64,000 nucleotides of DNA from Acarospora socialis (lineage: Eukaryota; Ascomycota; Lecanoromycetes; Acarosporales; Acarosporaceae). Positions 12,416 through 25,200 of the stretch are shown here, one piece after another. Every line of letters begins with the position of its first letter. The first letter of the stretch is position 1. The notes beneath the pieces are model-generated. The model saw only the letters and a program-made list of their open reading frames with translations, was not told the origin of the DNA and did no database searches. The translations under genes and the position numbers were made by a program. Location: the NCBI GenBank assembly GCA_025617375.2, contig JAMYGW020000008.1:620001-684000 (forward strand). The letters run 5' to 3'.

Positions 12416-15400
12416 AGTACATACCTACCGTACCTACCTCATGGAGTACAAGAGCAGTAATTGCTTCCAGGTCTGCTCAACAATATCAATTTCGTATCAG
12501 CATGAAGCTACGAGTACGAGTACGACAGGTCACCAGATTGCCACAAACTTGTGGGCCTGCGGCGTTGCGACTCACAACCCGAGCTTAGTCATCTGTTTAG
12601 TCGGCGGAGTATTTCTCCAGAATCATCAACTTGATAAGTTACAATCTCTTCTTTTTGGGTAGAGTACTGTATGCTATCTCCCATCGTTGATCGGCTTGCA
12701 AAGCATTACCGTTTCAAAAATCAGGAGAATGACCTTGAGGGTCGTGGCTCCTACGAGGACCTTTTCGCTACCTATCATTCCACTTTCTACAACTAAGTCA
12801 GTGAGATCAAGTTACCCCAAACAGTCTCAACTCTACCTATGGACGAAGCCTAGAATCTGTCACAATCGGCACTTGGGCTGTGGCGCTCTATGCGAGTACG
12901 CCTTGTCCTTGGGGCAGGAGCTTCACGGATTCTCCCATACAATCACGCATTCTTACCCACCTGCCTACTACGTACAAGTGTTACCCCTTCAGGACGCTGC
13001 AAATCGAATGGTCTGGATCATTAAAGCACTCGTTTTGATCGAGTCTCGAAGGGCCAAGGAATTGCCACGAGGCGATCTGATCCAATTCGGTCAATCTATC
13101 ATGCTTGTATCGGCGTTATTATTACTAAACTTCAACACCACCGAAAGGGATCATATGATACTGCAGGAATACCCGACCAGCCCAAAAGCATGAAGATGCG
13201 GCAACAATAAAGACTAAGGTAAGGTGGTCAAGCGGGTAAAACAGAGGCCACTGGCGAGCACGTGTCAGGCATGAGATCTGGCGTCGCTCGCATTCCACAC
13301 GCCCCACACGGTGCACAAAGCACTCGAAGATCACATCTTTCCAAATTTTCAGCCATAGAGATGGAACTGGAGTGGGTCGTTGTACTGGTGATCTGCAACC
13401 CAAACGCGGGGTAAGGTATTGAACCCTGTCCAAGGCAGGATAGTATCTAAATTACTCGGTGTTAAGAGACTGATATGTCAGATTGGTGGGAAAGCCATTT
13501 CTGTGGAGACCGGTAAGGCTGCAGCATCAGTGGCAAAGAGCAAATGCCACCTTGTTTGGTTGTTGTAACAGCTCAAGCTGTCAGAGTCCCAAGGGGACGG
13601 GGCCTCCTCCAAGCATGAGCATTCTTAGGGAGGTCGGATCATGGATACGAAGTACCGTCTTCTTGGCCAGACTGTTCAAGCCTCGATTGATACCGGTTTC
13701 GGTGTGTCCGCCGAATGCCACTAGGTACTTTAGGTATCAGTCAATGTACTCTGCCTGATGTGTCGTCCAGGACTCGAGTGGTAGCGGTGAGCCTGCATCA
13801 GCTGATATGTCAGCCTTCCGACGGCGGGATGCACCCGTTTTGGGGTCCCCCGCCTGCATGTCGATACCATCCTAAGTTCAAGTACGGACCACTACGAGTA
13901 CCTGTATGAGGACCTTAATGATCACCAGGCATCAGTGTTCGCCCTGTGCATATACAGACTTAAACCTTGAGGGTCAGTGGTCAGATCAGTAACAAGGCAA
14001 CCAACGTGGACTCGAGAACTCGATACATCATCGGTTGTAACGCGTCCGTCACTGTTATACCACGCAGCTGCCAACGCCCGGAATCCGATCAAGTACTGTG
14101 TAAGGCTCGAGATAGCGCAAGCCCTCAAAGCTTTGTACGAGTATGGAGTGCTCAAGTGTCAGCTTAATAGTTTTTGCAGGGCTTCCAATCAACTCAATCT
14201 ACGCAATCTACACGTTCCATTGCCACAACAAGTATCCCATCTCAACTGTCGATCAGCAAAAGTGCTACAGCAAAACACGAGGAGCACAGCTGGGTTATGG
14301 CCAGAAGGGCGTCTGGCCCACGGCGATGAAGGTGGATTTTCGTAATATGTCCATAACTTACATAAGAAAATCTTCGTACGACAAGGATGAAGTCCTCCAC
14401 TCGACCGGTACTATGGAGACGGAAGGGGGACGGCGCGCGAACAGATGTGGCATGCAGCTTTACTCGTAGCTCAACGGCGCTGCAAGGTTTCTAGGCTTAG
14501 AGGCTTGCAGCACGCCTGAAAGGGGCGTACAGCCAATGACAGCAGTTACGGGCGGAACATCACCAACAAAAAGTGCCAAGACCGTCTTTTCCTGAGAGGG
14601 AAATAGACGTCGTTCAGAAATGCTTGCTAAGTCAATGGTTGAATCCTTGATTTTGACTGTGCGGAGCGATCAGCAAGCACCTCTGACGAATGCTCCAATC
14701 CATTCTGTCATTATACTTACCTAATATTCTGACAGGTGGTCGTTCAAGAGACATTGGTCCACTTAGCTGGAAACGTGGGGACGAGACCGAGCAGCCCGCG
14801 CTGAGCGCCAGGAAAGCCACCCCGGCCTTGGGATATCTTATCGTGCTTGTTTTGGTTTTCAGATTCAGATTGGGATGATCGTGGCACCTCCGCGCTCAGA
14901 CATTCGAGCCCCGACACCTTGTACTCGTACTCCACTCCGTACTCCGTACCCAACCATTCTGGCCACGCCTGCTATGTTTTCGGATCGGACGGTAAAGAGA
15001 GCGATGGCTACCTTAGGGATCAAGTGGTCCAAAGCGGCACTTCCTCCACAATAGCGGATTCGCCTATTCTTTCCATTCGAAGCATTTCCAAAGCCTCTCC
15101 ATCGGTACAAAGTACTCGCAATAGTATAGGTACTCTCCGCCCGCTGTATTGTGGGTAAAGGGCGCCTAATGTCTAACTCTATAAGGCAAACTATATCATG
15201 GCTGTTAAGTCGATCTGCTGCCTGGTATCGACCGATCTAGAATGGTATTCCGGACGAAGGACCAATACTCAAGGTTACTCTGACTTTCTCGCGGCTTGGC
15301 GTCCAGCTTTTCCCCAATTCTGTGAGCTTTCACAAACAAGCATTGATGTTACGAGTACTCTGTGAAACGAAGCTGGAACTACCGAGAAGTTAGAAAATCA

Positions 15401-16712
15401 TCTCACCAATTACTTTGGATTTTGATGATGCCACCGAGTCAAATTACGGACACAATAGAGCAATGCCTTGCGCCGATTACCAGGTCCAGTAGGTACAATC
15501 AATCCGGGTCCCCCGTACCCATTCCGCATTGATGCGTCCCCAGCATCTTCATGATTCTAATTATTCTAATATTGCTTTACCTTGGTAATCTGCCTTTGCG
15601 CGTAAAGAGTCCTTACGAATGCTCATGCTCATGCTCATGCTCATGCTCATGCTCATGCTCATGCTCATGCTCTGTAACTGCCAACCTATGTTAAGATACG
15701 GAGCCAGGTACGGAGACTCTTCATTAGAGAAGTCTTTTGATTGTCGCCCTTAGTTTCGTGTCTTAAGGTACTCCGTCTGATGTAATCATCCATTCACGCT
15801 CTCGTTCAACTTTCTACCTAGTCTACTCCGTACCTACCTACCTTTACCTACCTAAGGTACTCCGTATGTGTAGTATCATCCACACAACCTTACTACTTTC
15901 GTGGGGGGTGGAGAAGACCTTGCTCCATGCTACAGGCTTAGCGCGGCAAACATGCTGCCCGCCCACACCGTTGGGTCTCTTAGCAGGAATCCCAAACCCT
16001 GGGCTTGGGTTCTGGGCTTGGGTTCTGGCTTGGGGCCAAGTCAGAGAAAAGGTGGAGTTTTGCCCGTCAAGGTAACTCCCTCATACTTTTAACCTTCAGT
16101 TACTTTACGAGTCCTCTCCGTAATACACGCACACATCCACAGTAAGCGGCGGGACTACTGTATGCTCTACTCGACGGCGCTCAAACGGACTGATGCCCAA
16201 TCACCGCCGTCTGATATCATATTCTCTGTCCGCTTCCAATCGTTAAAGGTTCTTCTCCGCCCCGTTGCTGCCTTTAGCTGGCTTCGCCTTTAGTGGCTAC
16301 CAAAAGGCTAAAGCAGATCGAGCAACCACGTTCGTTCTTTGCGCCTCTCCCACCGCTCTGCCCGCCCCAAATCCCGTACCGGTGCCACGGTAAGCCTCTC
16401 CTGACCTTCCGGCACTCTGTCTTTCGTCCAATTCCGTTCCTTAGGTCGAGCGCTGGCACATGTCCTGTACTGACGATTGTCATAGCCGATTGAATTCTGC
16501 AGGAACCGTTCCCCGCGTCCTTCCATTCCTACCACACCAAAGCCTACTTCGGTCTGCAAAACGGTCGTTGCCTCGCCAGGATGCTATCATCGCTCAGATG
16601 ATCTCCTCCGAATCATATGGTTGGGATTTGGCAGTCAAACCCTTCGACAGACGGTCCGCGTGGTCTTGCTGCCGGTCGGAGCAGATGGACTCACGATCTA
16701 CCAACGTATGAG
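12416..16712. other. Gene-poor intergenic region
   Basis: About 4.3 kb with no gene I can support. The longest open frame (12687-13193, 168 codons) has no recognisable domain and no codon or splice evidence. Notable contents are the GCTCAT microsatellite near 15.6 kb and dense ACTCCGTA / TACCTACC motifs at about 15820-15870. The right end must contain the promoter and 5' UTR of the transcription factor gene. Confidence 0.5.
15621..15672. repeat. (GCTCAT)n microsatellite
   Basis: About eight and a half uninterrupted copies of the hexamer GCTCAT. It lies in non-coding DNA about 1 kb upstream of the Zn2Cys6 regulator gene. Copy number is likely to vary between strains. Confidence 0.95.
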
Positions 16713-19700
16713 ATGGACGGAATAGACCCAGACGGGAAACGTCCACGGTTGGGTTCGTACAGCGGTCCCCCATCACACTCGCTCTCGCATCGCATGCAGC
16801 ACCAGCAGCCCCCTCCCGAACCACCCTCCCACACTTATTCGAACCATGCGTTACCACCGCCTCCTGCTTACAACCAACCGCCGCCGCCATCACCGTACCA
16901 TGACACCCCCCCCGAACACCGAGGTCCACCGGAGCCACCTCCCCAGGGCTACGCTCACCCCGGCTACACCACACCCGCTCGAGACCCGCGACAGTATCCT
17001 GGAGACCCAGGATACTCGAGGTCTGGCAGCTTCTCCGCTCCACCTCGATCGCCGAACGATGCGTCGCAGCTGACCCAATTACGCCCTTTGGGTATGGCCG
17101 CCACACATGAAGGGCCCTACTACCCGCCGCAATATCCTGGGGAGCACCAAGTGCCACCGCCGCCGCCTGGATACCATCCGCATGAGACCCAACAGCTGAA
17201 TGGGACCGCCCCTCACGGCATGCCCATAGCTGGCCACCATGACCCATTGCAAGTCCCACCGCTGCCTGGGCCCGGTGCGAACTACGCTCCCTCACCCGTC
17301 ACCGCCGGGCCGACCCATCTGGGAGGCGGCCTTTCATACGGCGGCCCCTTCATGGGAGGATACAACCCTCAGAGGAAGAAACAAGTTCGGGCCACTCAAG
17401 TATGGCACACGGCAAGCATGTTGAGTCTGACTTGATGCTGACAGTGATGAATCAGGCTTGCGATGCATGTCGGAATCGTAAAGCGAAGTGTGACGAGGGC
17501 AGGCCTTCTTGCAGTTTTTGCCGGGAGAACAGCCAGGCTTGCGTGTATCGTGAGGTTCAACCACAGAAGTAAGGAATTGGGGTCAGTTGCGTCAGCTTGT
17601 CTCTAACGGAGAGCAGGGCCGATCGCACCGCGCAGATGATCATCGATGAGCTCAGGGATCTGAAGGGTGGACTGGCAGGAGTGACACATATGCAGGGAGA
17701 ATTTCGCCAGATACTGGATTCCGTGCGCGAGGAAATGAAGGTTTTCCGCCAGGAACGGGCAAAGCCGGGTGACAACTGGCGTGGTAGTCGGACATTCGAC
17801 GACGGCCCTGGTGTATCAGACGAACGAGAAGATGTCAAGCCTGCGAGATCAGCGATTGAGCAAAGCGAGCGAAAGGTACCGTTGAGGGAGGTTCAACAAC
17901 AACGGGCACCACAACAGATGCAATCTCTTTCAAGGACCGGTTCATGGGAAGAGGACGATCGAAGGCCGGAAGCGATGTTGGGAGAAGTTGTGCCGGAAGT
18001 TGTCGGGGACGTGGGGGAACTGTCTATTCCTATCGAGCATACAACTGCGGCCCAAAAATTACTCCGGTGGCCCTCGATACAAGAGCTGTTCTCGCGAAAT
18101 CACACGTCCTACAATGAGAACTATGTCATGGAGCTGGAAGAGACACGTGGTCTGCTCCGCTTGTATGGAAGAGGTGAAGGAGCCGATGTGGGAGACGGTG
18201 GTCAGCCTGGTCCGGCAAGTCCAGCACCCAGCGTCACCAGTGTCAAAAGCGAAGACCAGGCCTTCAGTCCATCAACACCGCCGGAAGGATTGTGGGGCAC
18301 AGGTTTTGGTAGTCCTAATAGCGCCGACACGAAAAGAGCGGTTTACGAGGGTGTTGGCGGGCTCAACCCTGAGGGCACCCTAAAAATCGATCCTCAAACT
18401 TGCGTTAGGCTGCTCAAGAGTTACCTGGAGAACCTGCATATCCTTCATCCGTTCCTCGACAAGAACCGACTAACAAGGATGGTCGATAGATTTGCCAAAA
18501 GATACAACCCTTCCGAATTTCCAAGCGTAAGGTCACCTTTCGTGACGTCGAACAGCATCGTCCCCGGTGACATCCGTCGTGACTCAGGAGCAACCTTGAA
18601 CAAAGCGATCAAGCGCAAACACTCGACCAGTACAACGTCCGGACCCCCTACAGACTCCAGTTCTGGGGCCGGTTCGTCCTCAAGCGGCACGGTGTACAAA
18701 CCTCTCCTGGAGCGATCCATCAGCACAGCGCTGGTTCTTCTGGTGCTAGCTTTGGGAAAGATCTGTGAATGGAAAGATCCCTTGCCTGGCCCGGTACCTG
18801 ACGGGACCCAGCATCCCCGGCAACAGCCACATCACACATACTCGCCGCTTTCGATGCAGCTGGACTCTCCCTTACCGGGGGCAATGAGGCAGTCGCCAAC
18901 CCCCTCGCAGTCATCCATGTACCGGACTGTCACTTCTCCCAGTACAGGTCTGCGGTTCGGTCGGATGAGTCGTCGATCATCAAATGAAGGGCTTTTGTCG
19001 TTTGAGAAAGGGCTGAAGAACGCGGATGTCATCCCTGGCCTTGCATACTATGCTTTTGCAACCGACCTTCTGGGAAATCTACCAGGTAACGAGTTGACCT
19101 ACGTTCAAGCCAATCTACTCGCTGGTTTATATGCAGGCCAACTTGCCCGGGTCTTTGAGAGTTGGACCTGGATCAACTCAGCCTGCCGGGCTTGTCAAGT
19201 ACTTGTCCGACCAGGCAAGCTGAAGATGGAGGCCTCGGATTCATACACGGACTTGGTCAAGTTCACATTTTGGACGTGTCTGCAGCTAGAAAGCGATATC
19301 CTGGCGGAGTTGGACCTACCTGCCAGTGGCATTACCAGATACGAGCAACTATATAGCACGAATTTCCCCAAGGGAGTGACTCTGGGTGACTGGACGGACC
19401 CGCAACAGAACGAGATGATGATTTACTATTCGGCCCAGGTGCAGCTGCGGGTTATACTTAATCGGGTACATTCTTTGCTGTATCAGATGGAAAAGACCAA
19501 TCCAAAGCATGCAGGATGGTCAACCCGGTGGTGCCGCGAACTCGACCACCAGCTCGAATCATGGAGATCAATCCTTCCGGCAGAGTATCAATGGTCCGAT
19601 ACCGATCTGCCTTCGTCTGACATCAATGCGGCTCGCATGCGTGCCAAATACTACGGCGCGAGATACCTCATCCATCGACCTTTCTTACATCATGCCCTCC

Positions 19701-20274
19701 ACCCGATTTCACACCAAAATCTACAAAACAGTCAGCTCTCGGAGTCTCCTTCAACCCTGTCCGCTCAAGCATCCCATCACACGACCGTGCCTGAGACACC
19801 GACCACCGCACACCAATCTATTCGTCACAATAATCGTATGGGGCCCCCTAGACTCGTCAACATCGAGAGGATGGACAGGCAGGTCCTACAAGCGTCGGAA
19901 ATATGCGTCAAGGCCGCCATTCAGAGCACCATCGCCTTCGACGGCGTTCACAAACGGCCCATTGTCACGAATATCTTTGGCACTGCCCATGCGTAAGTCT
20001 CTGTACAATAGCATTCGATTTATCTACATTCATACTGAAGCATCTCGACAGGCAATTCGGCAACGTGCTTGTGCTGGCTGCAACCTATCGCGCTGGTTTG
20101 GTACAATTAGTTCCGCAAGAGACTCTCGAGATGCTCCTCACCAGGACTATCGACAATCTCAGCCGTCTGCAGCCAATCTCCCCTTCGCTAGCAAAAGATG
20201 CCGAAATCCTCCAGAGCGTGAGAAAGTTTCTCTTCTTCGAAGCGACCGACTCATTCTCGTCCACCGACAATTAG
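16713..20274 (+). CDS. Zn(II)2Cys6 fungal transcription factor
   Basis: Nuclear DNA-binding regulator of the Gal4-type binuclear zinc cluster family. Exons 16713-17399, 17456-17568, 17617-19992 and 20052-20274 join in phase to 1132 residues. The first ~228 residues are Pro/His/Gln/Tyr-rich and disordered. The cluster CDACRNRKAKCDEGRPSC...C.....C follows at residues 231-258, with all six cysteines and the basic RNRKAKC loop; the first two cysteines start exactly at an exon boundary. A linker with coiled-coil character follows, then from about residue 520 a fungal-specific (middle homology) domain with LLKSYLENLHILHPFLDK. The start is uncertain: ATG 16713 gives MDGIDPDGKRPRLGS, while an in-frame ATG at 16617 would add 32 residues. 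The regulated genes are unknown; the adjacent genes are not an evident cluster. Confidence 0.9.
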
Positions 20275-21058
20275 AAGTCGCTTCCTGTTGACCGCGCATA
20301 CCGTGTACTATGTACAAACTCCGTCTGCACACACGGTGCAAGAGTCAACATCTCATCGTTATCTCATCCACCAACGTTGTCCAATATAAGCAGCATCTCT
20401 CACAAATCTTTTCCCATTCGTTCGAATGTATACCCAAATCCCTCATGATTGCAAGGCGGCCTTTTGAATTCGTTTTTCACGTCAGTCCTCATTGCATGCA
20501 TTAACGGCGGCGGCGGCGGCGGTGGCTTTTTTTGATCATGCCCTCTGAACCGGGGAGCTTTTTTCCGTCTCTTGAGCCTCAGGTGCGCGCTGAGCCGTTG
20601 GTGTTGTCTGTATCTGCACGATCGACCTGCTGTTCACGCCCCTGTCTCAGTTCGAGATGGGGTGTTGGTTTTCGGCGGCGATCTGTGCGTGCGAGTTTGC
20701 GGATGTCTGAAAGGGCTTGTCCCTGACCGACCGGATCTTCACACCTTGGAAACACGTCTTTCCGAGGGAGTGGGTTCGGTTCGCGTGGGGTGGAAGCATG
20801 TATGTAAAGCGAGATGAGGGAGGTGTGTATGTACATTGCATTGCCGAGTTGGGCGCATGGCGTATAGCATCATCTATACTTGCAAGGAGCTTGCAGGCTT
20901 GAATGATCTTGTTGTGGTGCGTTGATCCGCGGTTTGAACTATGAGTACTACCGACTTCGCAGAGCCTCATGCGTTATTAGTCAGCGTCTTCTGTATCCCC
21001 GTCGTCGTCCGGATCGGTCGCGCTACCTTTTGCTTGCAACGTGCGTGTGGACTCTACC
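20275..21058. other. Intergenic downstream of the transcription factor
   Basis: Contains a short GGC-triplet run near 20507-20523 (GGCGGCGGCGGCGGTGG) and no supported gene. The right end abuts the TA dinucleotide flanking a small TIR element. Confidence 0.5.
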
Positions 21059-21060
21059 TA

Positions 21061-21502
21061 ACGTATTAGCCAGTTACTCGAGCCAGCCATCTAAGCGAGC
21101 CACCTCAAAATCCCATACAAATCACAAATAATTCAAAATTCAACAACTTCATAATATCAACTTCAGAATGTCTGAAATTTAGTTATATGATAAAAATTAA
21201 TATAATTTTACATATAAACAACAGTGAGAAGCTTAACATCTATTATGTAGAATAAAATATGAATATATCATAAAATACTGTAAATAACACTACTCTGTAT
21301 TATCAACTTACTTTATAGAATAAATAATGATTCATATTGTGAATAATATATATATAGATGATTTCTACAATCATTTAACAGTCTAAATTTCTAGATTTAT
21401 ATATGAAAGTTGTGAAGTTATAGCATTTCAAAAATTCTGATTTTTACAGGGTTTTTTTGATGGCTCGCCTAGACGGCTGGCTCGAGTAACCGGCTAATAC
21501 GT
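21061..21502. mobile_element. 442 bp non-autonomous TIR element (intact, empty-site copy)
   Basis: Terminal inverted repeats of about 41 bp start ACGTATTAGCC and continue GTTACTCGAGCCAGCC. TA dinucleotides flank both ends (21059-21060 and 21503-21504), as for Tc1/mariner-type elements. The interior is very AT-rich and has no transposase. It is collinear with the outer element at 37407-55686 once a 17.8 kb LTR insertion is removed from the latter (441 against 442 bp). The two TIRs of this copy differ only by A/G transitions. Confidence 0.88.
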
Positions 21503-21511
21503 TACCTACTA

Positions 21512-21633
21512 CTCGCGCCGCTCGATATGATTCACGTCACGTGTGGGGATATGGTACGCTTACCTTAGTCACCTCCAAAAAGGTAAGCGTACATATCCCC
21601 ACACGTGACGTGAATCATATCGAGCGGCGCGAG
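21512..21633. mobile_element. Foldback MITE, copy 2
   Basis: About 122 bp inverted-repeat element of the same family as 12278-12415, with cleaner arms: left CTCGCGCCGCTCGATATG..., right ...CATATCGAGCGGCGCGAG, through TTCACGTCACGTGTGGGG and its complement. The loop is short (about 20 bases with CTCCAAAAAGG). It starts nine bases after the end of the 442 bp TIR element. Confidence 0.88.
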
Positions 21634-22250
21634 AGTACACAGTAGGCTTGCGTTACAGAAGCATAACGTGCCGTGCCTTCACCTTCAAACTCCTTCATGA
21701 ATTGGAATCGATCTTGAATTAGTACATTTTCAGTCACTGATATGCGATGCTATCTGTCTATCCTGGAGTACTTCCTTGCACCAAGCACAACAACAAGAAC
21801 GAACCTACCACCATGTAGAGGTCTCACGAACGATATACAATTTGAAGATGGTCTTTCTCCAAGACTGGTCTATACAGCTTCCTAATTACTTCAGACACCC
21901 CGCAAAGGCGCGTGTAACAATCGCTAAACCCTTGTCTCTCGGAGCTCCATGCATACAGTGGCGCAAATCTCGCCCCCGAACAGGCACATTAAAGCCAATC
22001 ATGGCCGGCCGTAACCCCACCAAACGTCCGAAGTCAATTGGATGCAAAGCTCTTGCAGAAGACGGATTACGCATCACAGGGTGGGAACGAGCTGAGGCTG
22101 ATGTATAGTAGTGGACAAGGCTGAGAAGATGCCTTATATGGAGAAGAGACTCTCCCTTTTTAAGATCCTTCGCGTTTGCAGGGCTTTGGACATTTCATTT
22201 CTCTCATCACGTTCGTTGATTGTTTCTGTTGTCTCGATCACTATCTCCCA
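21634..22250. other. Intergenic, promoter side of the patatin gene
   Basis: No supported gene. Short open frames (21776-22108) have no domain or conserved splice pattern. Pyrimidine-rich sequence precedes ATG 22251. Confidence 0.45.
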
Positions 22251-25200
22251 ATGTCCTCACCTGTCCCTATTCCGGGCGGCCCTCGAGTCCTTATCGCAAT
22301 CTCAGTGTATTCGAAGAGCCCTTGATCACGCTATCGCCTGGCACGACACCGCACCACGAGCCACAGGGAGTCAGTTGTGGCCATTCTAGAGTAGCTAATA
22401 GCTGACCTTAGGTGTAGGATTACTTCCCAAACGGCGATCATCGGGCTCGACATGGCCATCTACATCCCCAAGCAGTGGGTCGACAACCGTCGCGGTTGTC
22501 GACTAAGAAGTCCGACTGGGACATCGCCCTGGAACTTGCCCGGGAACAAAGTCTGATGGATGTGGAAGACCTCGCAGCCGAGCAGTACAGTTTATGTCCT
22601 TTCCCAAACGCAGCGCTGATTGCTAAATGTTTCTAGCGACCTCGTCCGAGCCCAGTTGGACGTGGTTTCCGCCAACAGTCCAATTGATGCATCACATCCT
22701 AGCCGTTGGGCTCCTCTAGCATATACTGATCATACATCTGCAGCATTGCCAAAAGTGATTCATCCGTATTCACATGAGACTCATCCTGGAGCTTCGGCGC
22801 CATCGCCTAAACCCCCGGTATCACCCGGTCGACATCGCGGTGCTTCCACCTCTGGGCCGTCGCTTAGATCCTGCGACGAGTGCAACCAACTTGGAGAGCA
22901 GCGTTGGTACTGTAACTTGTGTACCGTTTCGCTGTGTCAAGCTTGTTGGGATCGGATATTACCGCATCGGCTGGGAAGGCTCGGACCTGACAATGTGCCG
23001 CACGAAAAGACTGATCACAACGTTGCCGAAAAGATCAAAGCAAGCCTAGAACCCAAAATGACTGAAGCGGAACAAGAGGAACTACACCAGCTAGACGACA
23101 ATACCACATGGTTTGGGGTCGCAAGGGATGAGATGGACGAGCCTATCTTTCAAGATTATGGGAGATATGCTACCTTGATGGCAGAATGTTCCTCAATACA
23201 GAGAGCATGGTCGAACAGGGGAGCAAGTCGATATCCAGGTTTGGTCTCATTTGTTGGTCAGACATGTACGTTCTAAGCCCTGACGCACGCCATGTTCTAC
23301 ACTGATAGTATTTAGCTGCCGGTAAATCAACCTTGATAAAGATGCTCATTGAACTACGTGACGGGGCTAGAAAGGTAAAGGTTCCGGTGCCTGTTGTTGG
23401 ATCACTCAATCAGAGCCTTCCCACATCGGGCGACGTTCACCTGTTTGCGGATCCAGAAACTTTCCTGACTGGCACTCCAATCCTATACGCAGATTGTGAG
23501 GGTCTTGAAGGAGGAGAACGTGAACCTGCTGCATCCAAGGCCAAGCACAGTCACAAGTCAAGCGCTGATCACGGGCATAGCGGTAGAAGGACGGAGTCTT
23601 TCACCAAAAAGATTCGCAAGAAATATCATTCATCGCAGAGAGAAATTACCTGGGCCAACACGCCAGAGAAGCGAACCCGAGAATTTGCTGTTGCGAATTT
23701 ATATCCTCGGCTTCTGTACACTTTCTCGGACGTGATCGTGTTCGTGTTGAAGAACCCACGGTTAGTAGGTTGAGCTCTCAGCTATGGGCTCGCTCTCACT
23801 CTTTTCTCATGTAGGACCATCGAAAATGTAATCGAGCGTTTGATCGAATGGGCCAGTGCAGCCTTAGAGAAGTCCACGAATCAGCCGGTGCTGCCTCACG
23901 TTATTATCGTCCTTAACGCTTCGGAGAATGCGATCGATGCCGCTCAATGGGATGCCGATTGTGCAACCTCATGGTTGTTGAGATCAGTCGGCGAGGCTTT
24001 GACCAAACAGAGCTTGAAAGAGTACGCACGACGTCGAACAGGATCAAGGAGGGAGATTCGGACTGCGGAAGATCTCTTGCTTTCGTATTACTGCAGCGTA
24101 CGGGTAGTGCGTATACCAACAAGGGGTCGACCGCAACTCATCAATGATCAAGTGGGCAAGCTCTATCAAGAGATTGTTCAAGGCTGTGAGCGGTCACGGG
24201 CGAGTAAGCGTAAGGTGCGGATGCTTCTGGGTGCGGACGAGCTTCAGCCGTATCTGCAGGATGCATTCGATCACTTCTCGAGTAACTTGGATGTCCCATT
24301 TGATTTCGTCAAAGCTTCCTTCTTGCACAATCCAATTCCGGCAGACTTCGGAGGAAATATCTTAACGCTTGCGATAAGGTTGATGCAGGTCTTTGAGAAC
24401 AGGCTTGACGCAGTGGGCATCTTCAAGGAGCTGAGCCCGATGGTTGCCTCGTGTATCATGCTTGACTCGGCGAGGCATAAAACCAAAGGTGGGTTCAACC
24501 CATTGAGAGGTTATGCGATCGGATGCTGATCCACGAGAACAGGCAAAGCTGAGAGTATATTTCGAGAACATTATATGATCCACTGCGATGACGCAATCGA
24601 GGATTTCTGCGATCGACACTGGCCTTGCGAGTATAGCTCTACGGCTGGAAGATGTGTCAATGTTAGGAGTGGGCATAGCCAGAAAGGACACCAGTTGAAG
24701 TCGGGACGCACTTTCGGCGCTGGGCCGCGTTCGAGCTACTATTCTACCTTCTCTGTGGAGGATTTCGGTAACAAGTGGAAGAGTATGGTTCACCATGACC
24801 TCGAACAGCTACTGGGGAAGCTCCGTGAAGTTAGCAGAGATACCGAATCCGAGGAGCAAGCTGCATCAAATCTGCACCGACAGTATATCTTGACTTCGTT
24901 CTTTCAGCATGTGGGCTCCTCCGACCAGTTCATCAGTCACTCGACATGCTATTCTTGCTTGATAGCGCCACCGGAACATTCTCTACCTTGCGGTCACATT
25001 CTCTGTACGCCATGTCTTCAAGCTTTCGGCTCGCCCCGGGGGAAAAGTCTAGTCGAAGTATCTACATGCCCGCTGTGGCATGCCAATGAGCAATTCTGGG
25101 AGCCTCCGTAGCCTGTGGCGTTCAAGCCAGCATCTGCAGGCATTCGAATCCTCACGCTGGACGGGTACGTGCGATTCATCTCCGTTCGCTATACCGGTAA

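Noticed and set aside
12687-13193. 168-codon open frame in the gene-poor region
   Set aside because: Composition and residue use look random; no start context, splice partner or domain.
15621-15672. Regular hexamer array considered as a CRISPR-like or telomere-like repeat
   Set aside because: Unit is six bases with no spacers, and it is not the fungal telomere motif TTAGGG.
16594-17295. 233-codon minus-strand open frame opposite the transcription factor N-terminus
   Set aside because: Antisense of Pro/His-rich coding sequence; the plus-strand exon joins the zinc cluster in phase.
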